Program-made: the position numbers and the translations under genes
The notes under the pieces: model-generated
Databases searched by the model: none
What the model saw: the letters and a program-made list of their open reading frames with translations, nothing else
Told to the model about the DNA's origin: nothing
Origin: Hypsibius dujardini
Lineage: Eukaryota > Tardigrada > Eutardigrada > Parachela > Hypsibiidae
Direction: 5' to 3'
NCBI GenBank assembly: GCA_001579985.1
Contig: LRSR01012574.1
Span: 1 to 37,398 of the forward strand
Length of the DNA stretch: 37,398 nucleotides
In this document: in pieces, positions 29,495-37,398 of the stretch
How the letters are laid out: the number at the start of each line of letters is the position of its first letter
How positions within the stretch are numbered: position 1 is the first letter of the stretch

Positions 29495-32400
29495 ATGGAA
29501 GGCGCTTCGTCATACGAAACGATGGCGCGTCATTTCGATGTTGCGCTCGATGCCAAACGAAACCGGGAAGAAGAAGAGAGCCAGTGGATGGACCCGGATC
29601 GGCAACCATACTTTCGTCAGTTTGCCACGCCGACATCGTCCATTCTCTCCGCACCGGGATTGCCGACTCAGTTGAAGGAGCTAGCGGCGAAAGATCCGCA
29701 GACCTGGGCCAAAATTGAGCTGCAGCTGCAGCCGGAGAATCTCCTGCGGGAATGCCTGACATTGCCGGATCTCCAGCAGTGCAAGTTGCTGGACGGCGAA
29801 ATGCCCATGCTGCTGCCGGAGTGGGATCTGCCGCCGCTGGATTTTGAAATGAGTCTGGATCGGGATCCGTTTTCCGGCCGGCCGGGAGAGTGGCACGAGG
29901 TATGGGGCAATCGTGCAATCAACTCGATGGGAACGCAATGAATAGGTGCAGTTAACATTAACCCAGCAGCTGCAGTTCGTGGCATGTAACTGTGAAATCA
30001 ATCAAGGAATGGCACACGATTTGATGTTTTTACCTACGACTACGGGGCATTGCGAGTTTTTTACTACATCAATACTCAAAAGTATAGCTTTTTATGAGGG
30101 GGGCCGTTGGGTATTCAGGTCCGTTGCTTTTGGTTCTGAGGCCTGTACCAATCAATCAATCAATCAATCAACAATATACAATATACAAATCAATTAAGAG
30201 ATGCGCTTTCTTAAAGTCTGAAATGTTCTTTCGAATGCTTGACACCTCTTCCTTTTTCCCACTTTTCAGGTTCCCACGAGTGGATTCGAAATTTCTTCCC
30301 ACACTTCCGGCGCAATGACCAGAGACCCAGCTGGAATGGGAGAGGAATTTGTCTTCGGCTCGATCACACAAATGCCGTTCACACCCGGCGGTATGGAGGA
30401 CATTGCCGATCAACGAAACCGCATCTTGGACCTCACTCCGGAAGAAATGGAAAAAGGTAGGCAAAATTGGCTAATCTACTTGTACTGAACGTGACGGTTA
30501 AGAAGTCACCTTCCTGCGTGTCTTGCAACAGGTCGCGAGTGGGTTCGGAACATCAAGTCACTGCCACACCTCCCGCCGGACATCATTGCCGACGCCACCA
30601 CTGACGAATTCAACTTCAACTCGGATCTGCCGTCGGAGTTCGACGAAGAGATTGCGGTCAACGGAATTGGAGATCTGATGGACGAGCGAGAGCTGAGTCT
30701 GGTTAAGCGACTGCAGAAGTTGGGCGGCGCCACCGAAACCAAGGGGAAAACTCAGCAGCCGTTGAGTCAGGAGATGCACCAGCTTTTGGAGATGGCTGAG
30801 TTTGGGGATATCTATCGCGAACTCAATCCGGAAGCCTTTTTCGAAGGAAAACCACGGTCTGATACGTTCGTTAAGATTTCGGACGTCGTTGGTAAGAACG
30901 GATAGTTTAACTGCCCCTCACAGAAATACCCGTGACCCTTACAGAAATACCCATGGCCCTCACAGAAATACCCGTGGCCCTTACAGAAATACCCATGGCC
31001 CTCACAGAAATACCCATATCGTGTAAAGCCTAATCCCCTGGAGCAACTGTATGCTTTTTGTAGATCCGAGGAATGTGCAAGAATGGGCAGTCAAGGTGGA
31101 CATCTCCATTCCGATCCGTGATTTCGCCGATCGCATGCCAAACATGGCGCACAAGTATCCATTCGAGTTGGACACATTCCAGAAGCAGGCGGTTCTTCAT
31201 TTAGAGAATGTGAGTGTCTCAGCTGAATCTGTTATGCTTTTGCGTCGACGCAGTCGGAGTCTAAAACGTCCTTCTTTTTAGCACGAAAGCGTGTTCGTAG
31301 CTGCTCACACGTCCGCCGGAAAGACCGTTGTCGCCGAGTATGCCATCGCCCTCAGTTTGCGAGCAAAATCCCGTTGCGTTTATACTTCCCCCATCAAAGC
31401 GCTTTCCAATCAGAAGTATCGAGACTTCAAAAAGACATTTGGCGATGTGGGCCTTCTGACCGGGGATATTCAGATTGAGCCCAACTCCCACTGCTTGGTC
31501 ATGACCACAGAAATTCTGCGGTCCATGCTATATCGAGGCTCGGAGATAGTTCGCGATCTGGATTGGGTTGTTTTCGATGAAGTACATTATATCAATGACT
31601 CGGAGCGAGGTAATTGGGATTATATGGTTTTATCTGTCTGTATGCCTGTCTGCCTGTCTGTCTGTCTGTCTGTCTTTCTGTCTGTCTGATTGACTGACTG
31701 TCTGTCTGATTGACTGTCTGACTGACTGACTGATTGACTGACTGACTGACTGACTGACTGACTCTCTGTCTGCCTGTCTGTCTTTTTGTCTGTCTGTTTG
31801 TCTGTCTGCCTCTTTGCCTCTCTGTCTCTGTTTGTTTGTCAGTCGTCTTGTCTATCTGTATATCTAAAGGTCTGAAGGTCTGTATGTCAGTCTTCCTGTC
31901 TATCTGTCTCTTTGTGTCGGTGTGCTTACATTCCGGTGTATGAATATTCCTTTAATTCGGCACAATTGTATCTTTCCCATAGGGGTGGTCTGGGAAGAAA
32001 TTTTGATCATGCTGCCGGCTCAAGTTGGAATCGTTATGCTCAGTGCAACGGTGCCTAACGCAGTGGAATTTGCAAATTGGATTGGGTTAGTGCTCTCTTT
32101 CGTAATAGCGTCTCATTTGGGTTTGCTTTGATATTTATTTTTCCTGCATTGTTGCTGCAGCCGGATTAAGCAGCGAAAAATTTACGTCATCACAACATTG
32201 AAGCGCCCCGTTCCACTGGAGCACCACATGTACGTCTGTGTCGGCAGCAAAACCATCGACAAGGATCTCGTCATTGTCAATCCGAAAGGCGAGCTGCAAA
32301 CCAAGAACCACGCAGAGGCCATCGAAATCAAAAAGGAATATGAGAAAAGGAATAACATCCGGATGGGTTTGTCCAACACGTCGCGACTGCCGCCGAAGCA

Positions 32401-33756
32401 AGACAAGACGGTGTGGTTGGCCTTCATGAATTACATCCGCGAGAAGGATCTTATGCCGGTGATTGCGTTTGTGTTCTCCCGGAACCGATGTGACGAGCTG
32501 GGCGATATGATTTGTTCGCTGGACTTGACCACTCAAAAGGAGAAGTAAGGGTTCACTGCTTGCAAGGGTTTCCGATGAACTTCCTCTATCGGACTGTCTG
32601 CCTGGCTGGCTAACTGACTGACTGCCTGGCTGGCTGACTGTCTGCCTGGCTGACTGACTGACTGTCTGCCTGGCTGACTGACTGACTGTCTGCATGGCTG
32701 ACTGACTGACTGTCTGCCTGGCTGACTGTCTGCCTGTCTGTTTCTCTGCCTCTTTGCCTGTTTCTCTGCCTGTCTCGTCTCTATTCCTCTGCCTGTGTAT
32801 GTGACCGCTTCAGACAATCTTCTGTTTGTAGGCATACAATTAAAGCCTTCTTTCACCGTGTCGTCGCTCGGCTCAATGATTCAGACAGGGAGCTGCCTCA
32901 GATACGACGCTTGGAATACTATTTGGAGCGCGGAGTCGGAATTCATCACAGTGGAATCCTACCTATTCTCAAGGAAGCCGTCGAAATGCTCTTCCAAGAA
33001 GGCGTTGTGAAGGTAATAACTAATAATTTGTTGTGTTTGTTGTTAGATAGATTTTGTTAAATAGTTACTCGAAAATGTATATCTGTTTTAGTCGCAAATT
33101 TAGTGCTGATTTAATCCATCTCGATCCATTTGAATTCAGATTCTTTTTGCCACTGAAACATTTGCCATGGGAGTCAACATGCCTGCCCGGACGGTGGTTT
33201 TTGATTCAACAACTAAGCACGACGGCATGGAATTCCGGGACCTTCGGCCGGGAGAGTACATACAAATGTCCGGACGGGCCGGCCGGCGCGGCCTGGACAA
33301 GACCGGAACCGTCATCATACTTTGCAAAATGGCACGAGTCCCGGACATTACCAAGCTTAATCAGGTTTGACCAGTTTGACAAACATTCAAAGAAAGAGTC
33401 TAGATCATCGTACAGATCTTTATTGTTTTTATTTTCTATTTCCATCGCAGATGATTCTCGGCGTTCCCACCAAGCTTGAGTCTAAATTCCGCCTGACTTA
33501 CGGCATGATTCTGCAGCTCCTTCGCGTGGGAACCATTTCCATTCTAGATATGATGAAGCGAAGTTTTTCCGAATACAGCAATACCAGCAAGGCACCGGAG
33601 CATGAAGCCCAGTTGAAGAAGTTGACAAGTGGCGAACGGTTGACGGAGGAGGTTGCTTGTTCCATCTGTGAAGTAGATATCGAAGGCTATTACCGGTACG
33701 CAAAAAAATCAGATGTGATAAATAGCAACCACGGGCGGGCAGGCAAACAGGCAAGC

Positions 33757-33805
<49 letters not shown>

Positions 33806-35436
33806 GGCAGACCGACCGACGGACAGACAGACAGACAGACGTTTCGCATACTTAGCGGTTTGTTTTTAGTGCCTTCAAAGAATGCAAGAAGCTTCGAAGG
33901 GAGTTAAACTCAGCTGTATTCAGCTTGGAAAGTCGATTGCTGACACCAGGAAGAATTGTGACGACATGGGATGATATCGATCAGGCCCTGCGATTTGGCG
34001 TCATCGTATCAACGCCAGTCCGCCAGGCGAACTCAGACCGCTATTTCCACATCCTTGAGTTTTCTGCACTTGGATCAGCCGATAAAACCGCGCATGTGAA
34101 GCGAGTGGCTTGTGGTGATCTTTATAAAGTGCTGAACGCCATCGTTAAGGTCCAAGGTGATATGGTGATGTCGGAGGCGGAAAAGGTTAAAACGTCTACC
34201 AAAGTTCCGTAAGTGTCTGATGATTGCGTATTGGATGGCATTTTTGTTAGTGCGCTTTGTCATCCGTGCGCTTTGTTGCAGGAAATCGTATCGTGAACTG
34301 GTGGAGAAGATTAGTGCTGCGGTGGTTCCCTTGATGAAAGCCGATCCCCTCTCCCCCGGCAGGGACTTTGGCATGACTGACTTCGACATCCTGGATAAGG
34401 CAAGGGACCTGGTGACTCGAGAATCCATTCTGGGGTCGGAGTTCCGGTGTTTGCGGTGTCCTCAATTCGTGGAACATGTAAGATTGCTTGACCGTCTGTG
34501 CGTTTGACTTATTCGCAATGTTCGTTTGACTTATTCGCAATGTTCGTTTGGCTTATTCGCAATGTTCGTTTTTGGAGTTTAAATTTGATTCTTTCTTTTC
34601 AGATTGAGAAGATTTGATTTATATTCCTAAAATTCCTTAAGGATTTAATTTGAACTGGAATTTAATTGTGACAATTCTCAGATTGGGAAGATTAGACGGA
34701 AGATGGAACTGGAGGAGGAGGTCGCTCGGCTGCGTCATCTGCTCTCCAATGAGAGTCTGCGCTTCCTGCCGGAGTATCAGCAGCGGCTGCAGGTCTTGCG
34801 GACATTGCGATATGTCACCGAGGACAACGCCATCACTCTGCGTGCTCGGGTCGCGTGTGAAGTCTCCACAACAGAGTATGATCTCTTGGTGGCGGAATGC
34901 CTCTTCAACAACATCTTCACCGATCGCGAACCGGCGGAGATTGCCGCCCTCCTTTCCGGACTGGTGTTCCAGGGGAAGACGAACGTCCAGTTGCTGGTAC
35001 CTCCGTCGCTGCAGGAGGGAATCGATCAGATGCGTATCGTGGCAGAAAACATCGGCTACCAACAGCGAGTTGCGGGCATGAAAGAGGCGACGACTCATCT
35101 GGCGGATGAACTGAATTTCGGCTTGACTGATGTGGTCTATCAGTGGTAAGATTTGCTCAACTTCAGTCCTTCATCCCTTTAAGATAAGCTCTTCATCATT
35201 TCATGTTCATGTGTTTTAGGTGCATGGGCAAGTCGTTTGTTGAGATTGCCGCCTCGACGGATGTCCAGGAAGGAATAATTGTGCGAACAATGACTCGACT
35301 GGATGAGGTCTGCCGGGATGTTCGCGCTGCTGCTAAAGTCACGGGAAACTCGCGATTGATCGCGAAGATGGAGCTGGCAGCGAAGGCCTTGAAACGTGAT
35401 ATTGCCTTTATTGGAAGTCTCTACACGACGGATTAG
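29495..35436 (+). CDS. SKIV2L: SKI2-type DExH RNA helicase of the Ski complex
   Basis: Fourteen exons: 29495-29899, 30270-30456, 30532-30891, 31064-31209, 31282-31609, 31983-32085, 32161-32544, 32832-33012, 33140-33364, 33451-33695, 33870-34208, 34282-34477, 34682-35145, 35220-35436. They close at 1259 residues (human 1246). The Ski complex feeds RNA to the cytoplasmic exosome for 3'-5' decay, including non-stop and aberrant mRNAs. Helicase motifs: [10 protein letters not shown] (about 373-381); II, DEVH (465-468); III, SAT (496-498); [12 protein letters not shown] (740-749). [17 protein letters not shown] and [20 protein letters not shown] are typical of the Ski2/Mtr4 group. [10 protein letters not shown] in the N-terminal region matches the FWPGGMDE of human SKIV2L and separates it from MTR4, as does the C terminus [13 protein letters not shown]. 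Three introns contain tetranucleotide arrays. Confidence 0.97.
30132..30172. repeat. (AATC)n run in SKI2 intron 1
   Basis: CAATCAATCAATCAATCAAC-type microsatellite in the intron 29900-30269. Confidence 0.8.
30915..31019. repeat. 21-bp minisatellite in SKI2 intron 3
   Basis: Five units of CCCTTACAGAAATACCCATG plus G, alternating CCCTCAC and CCCTTAC, within the intron 30892-31063. Confidence 0.9.
31630..31905. repeat. (CTGT/CTGA)n array in SKI2 intron 5
   Basis: A long imperfect array that changes from CTGT to CTGA and back to CTGT-like sequence; it fills most of the intron 31610-31982. Confidence 0.93.
32595..32790. repeat. (CTGGCTGACTGTCTGC)-type array in SKI2 intron 7
   Basis: Higher-order units of about 28-32 bp combining CTGG, CTGA, CTGT and CTGC tetramers, in the intron 32545-32831. 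Confidence 0.9.
33735..33842. repeat. (CAGA)n array in SKI2 intron 10
   Basis: Pure ACAG for about 50 bp, flanked by GGCAG and GGACAG variants, in the intron 33696-33869. Confidence 0.93.
34499..34570. repeat. 22-bp repeat in SKI2 intron 12
   Basis: Three units of CGTTTGACTTATTCGCAATG plus TT, directly after the exon-12 donor. Confidence 0.9.
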
Positions 35437-35511
35437 AGCCTGCTGAACCTGACTGTTAAGTCTGGATCAAGTTCTTTCGCTGTCTGTGCCCGTGTACAGT
35501 TTACTGTACTG

Positions 35512-35680
35512 CCGCGATTAAACCGGTCAGTTGAACCACGCCTCCGTCACACGCGCCTGTGTTGAGTGAGCTCACATACGCGGCTGTGTGTTGAGTGAGC
35601 TCACACACTCACACTCACACACAGGTCGAATGCGCTGCCCGGGTGTAAAAAGTGACCGGTTTAATCGCGGCAGTGCAGTA
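35512..35680. mobile_element. TA-flanked MITE in the SKI2 3' UTR
   Basis: Arms CTGTACTGCCGCGATTAAAC and its inverted match (GTTTAATCGCGGCAGTGCAG) with TA at both ends (35512-35513 and 35679-35680). The interior has CACACGCGCC and CCCGGGTGT blocks shared with the WDR24 intron element 27917-28058. It lies about 76 bp after the SKI2 stop and before a poly(A) signal, so it is likely transcribed. Confidence 0.85.
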
Positions 35681-35827
35681 CAATTTTTAGTCCTAACTTA
35701 TTCCGTTCGTTCGTTCCAATTCCACCCAACCTGTACCTTTAGATAAGCAAAGGCATCAGGATTTGGCGTGCTCTTTTTTAAGGGATGGATGGGTGAGAGC
35801 TTTCCCGATGAGAGTTAAAATGGTAGA

Positions 35828-35833
35828 AATAAA
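35828..35833 (+). other. SKIV2L: Possible SKI2 poly(A) signal (AATAAA)
   Basis: AATAAA about 390 bp after the stop codon; more AATAAA-like sequence follows at about 35853. Confidence 0.45.
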
Positions 35834-35890
35834 ATAACTTAATAGAATCTTAAATAAATTTATGATCCAGGAGACAACAATGTATAAAAA

Positions 35891-36055
35891 TACAATCAAC
35901 GACAAGATTGAGTACACTGGAGGGTCCGGGGTATGGGCAAAAGGGGCGGAGCAGGGGGTGGTTGATTGTTCGATTGTTTGAAAAGCACCCCCTGCCCCGC
36001 CCCTTTTGCCCTTTCCCCGGACCCTCTAGTGTAGTCAGTCTTGTCGTTGACTGTA
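35891..36055. mobile_element. Foldback MITE, 70-nt arms, TA-flanked
   Basis: Arms 35891-35960 and 35986-36055 are inverted copies with about six mismatches, separated by 25 nt. Outer ends read TACAATCAACGACAAG and, inverted, TACAGTCAACGACAAG. Inner parts are GC-rich (GGGTCCGGGG, GGGCAAAAGGGGCGG). TA sits at both ends. Confidence 0.85.
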
Positions 36056-36154
36056 TGAGTGTTAGTTGTGAGGAATATTAAGACGAAGCCGTTGCGCTGA
36101 ATATGTTTCAGATTACTGTCATACTAAAACGGTTGTGTCAAAGAGACGAAAAAA

Positions 36155-36273
36155 TACCTGCAACACCCGGTGTTCCCAAGCGGTCACCCATCTAAGTACT
36201 AACCGGGCCCGACGCAGCTTATCTTCCGAGATCGAACGGGATCGGGAGCATTCTACGTGGTATGGTCGCAGGC
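36155..36273 (-). rRNA. 5S rRNA: 5S ribosomal RNA
   Basis: Reads on the minus strand from GCCTGCGACCATACCACG through GATCTCGGAAGATAAGC, CGTCGGGCCCGGTTAGTACT, TAGATGGGTGACCGC and GGGAACACCGGGTG, ending GTTGCAGGT before a T run that serves as a Pol III terminator. The ends pair (GCCTGCGAC with GTTGCAGGT). Length is about 117-119 nt, as in animals. The internal promoter is present, but box A (AAGATAAGCTGCG) and box C (AGATGGGTGACCG) each differ from the common animal form. It is a single copy here, with no second unit in the window. It could be functional or a slightly diverged dispersed copy. Confidence 0.92.
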
Positions 36274-36660
36274 ATTAGGAACCGCCACTGTTTCTGTCAA
36301 CGTAGAAAAGTGTGATTACGTATTTCACGTACATGGCGTCACCCACGGAACCATTCCCAGTTAAACACTTGGGTGGAGTCAACTTTTTGGGCGAATCGTT
36401 TTTAGAATGAATTTGAAAACGGTTTATTTGACGACCGACTGGACATTCCACCTCCGAAAAACCCTGAATTTTACTGTCGCAGACTGTTTGGTCCATCTAA
36501 CCCAGCAGTCAAGTTATTCAACAACTGATATATAAAGTGTGAATTTGACTCGGACTTTAACTCGAACAATAGAATGGTCTGAGATGGAGAGAATAAGCAG
36601 ACGGAGGGACCACCAAGCGTGGACAGGTTACCGGAAAGCCGAGACAAATGCTTAGACGGT
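36274..36660. other. Spacer between 5S rRNA and a tetranucleotide array
   Basis: A minus-strand frame of 73 codons (36275-36496) is open and follows an AG acceptor-like site, but it matches nothing recognisable. No gene is called. Confidence 0.4.
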
Positions 36661-36677
36661 CGATCAGATAGACTACC

Positions 36678-36865
36678 AATCGGACGGACGGACGGACAGA
36701 CAGACGGACGGACGGACGGATGGACGGATGGACGGATGGACGGATGGACGGACGGACGGATGGACGGATGGACGGATGGACGGATGGACGGACGGACGGA
36801 CGGACGGACGGATGGACGGATGGACGGATGGACGGACGGACGGATGGACGGATGGACGGATACCC
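36678..36865. repeat. (GGAC/GGAT)n tetranucleotide array
   Basis: GGACGGAT and GGACGGAC blocks in long alternating runs; open in all frames on both strands. Confidence 0.95.
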
Positions 36866-37398
36866 TGGACTGGACAGACGGACAGATGGGTGGATAACCG
36901 AAAAGTCGGACCACTCACAAGTCAGATGGAAGAACACTCGAACACACGTACGGTATCTACAAATTTAAAACAGCCGGAACTCACACTGACAAGACACAGG
37001 CATATACCAGTAAAAAACCCAGTTGTTGCTTAGACAAATAGCTCGTCTGGCGAAGGAGCATGCACAGAAACAGACCGATAGACTGATAGACAGAATAGAA
37101 CTAGAGAGTCCAAAAATATGTGTAATATAAAGAGACAGACAAGTGGACAGCCAGACAGGCAGCAGTCCCGTAAATGCACACGATACTTCAATACCTTCGG
37201 CCAACAGTTGGTCCGTTTTCTGGGCTGGTAGTAGAGTTCTCGATAGAAGCATCCCTGATTTTGGATACACAGAGAAGTAGATAAGATTTGTACAAATCAA
37301 GACAGATTTGAATCTGGCGGGAGGTCGCCGTTTATAGTGGTCGTGCGACAGTGTGTCACGAGACGTGTCTCGCCCTCTCGCGACGGCATCGACAAGCA
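36866..37398. other. Right-end region, no confident gene
   Basis: Contains degenerate CAGACAGA sequence (about 37070-37165). On the minus strand a 60-odd-base block at about 37170-37240, bounded by a CAG and a GTATTG, is open in all three frames and might be an exon of a gene beyond the window. There is no homology to support it. Confidence 0.35.

Noticed and set aside
36471-36968. [11 protein letters not shown] / DGWTDGR repeat frames
   Set aside because: Produced by the GGAC/GGAT array; no signal, flanking domain or start context.
37170-37240. Possible exon at the right end (minus strand)
   Set aside because: Open in all three frames between plausible splice signals, but too short and without recognisable similarity to call.

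Overview
The window is nuclear DNA from an animal. The genes have GT-AG introns that are mostly 40-400 bp, their products match bilaterian families end to end, and there is a eukaryotic 5S rRNA gene. Compact genes with short introns and small TA-flanked inverted-repeat elements suggest a small-genome invertebrate. A tardigrade or another ecdysozoan would fit, but nothing here fixes the species.

Layout, left to right: the 3' part of a BTB-BACK-PHR gene (+, 2-1523); a short 53BP1-like gene with tandem Tudor and tandem BRCT domains (-, 2223-6166); SNRPB/SmB (+, 8105-9219) in head-to-head arrangement with it; an island of secreted-protein genes and relics, all on the minus strand (lipocalin-like pseudogene about 9.65-9.92 kb, frameshifted GIN-domain pseudogene 11.8-12.96 kb, intact intronless GIN-domain gene 13.68-14.78 kb, Gly/Tyr/Phe-rich secreted protein 15.5-16.3 kb); OXCT1/SCOT (+, 17806-20539), convergent with SNX17 (-, 21115-22759); an unrecognised exon chain (-, about 22.9-23.4 kb); WDR24 of GATOR2 (-, 24693-28784), head-to-head with a SKI2/SKIV2L RNA helicase gene (+, 29495-35436); and a solitary 5S rRNA gene (-, about 36.2 kb).

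Five multi-exon models (53BP1-like, OXCT1, SNX17, WDR24, SKI2) were built by hand, joining exons by reading phase and family homology. Each closes exactly in frame: 687, 524, 484, 784 and 1259 codons before the stop. SNRPB closes at 199 and the PHR-gene fragment at 339.

The conserved genes are housekeeping functions with no obvious shared pathway: ubiquitin-ligase adaptor, DNA-damage reader, spliceosome core, ketone-body use, endosomal recycling, amino-acid signalling to TORC1, and 3'-5' RNA decay. The space between them, and nearly all introns over about 200 bp, is filled by simple tetranucleotide arrays (CTGT/CTGC/CTGA type), 20-25 bp minisatellites and MITE-like inverted repeats, many flanked by TA. 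The most unusual content is the pair of secreted GIN-domain (DUF2807-like) genes, a domain best known from bacteria, here fused to a Cys-rich tail. Also notable are a 110-bp triplication across the OXCT1 stop codon and a MITE lying at a WDR24 splice donor.
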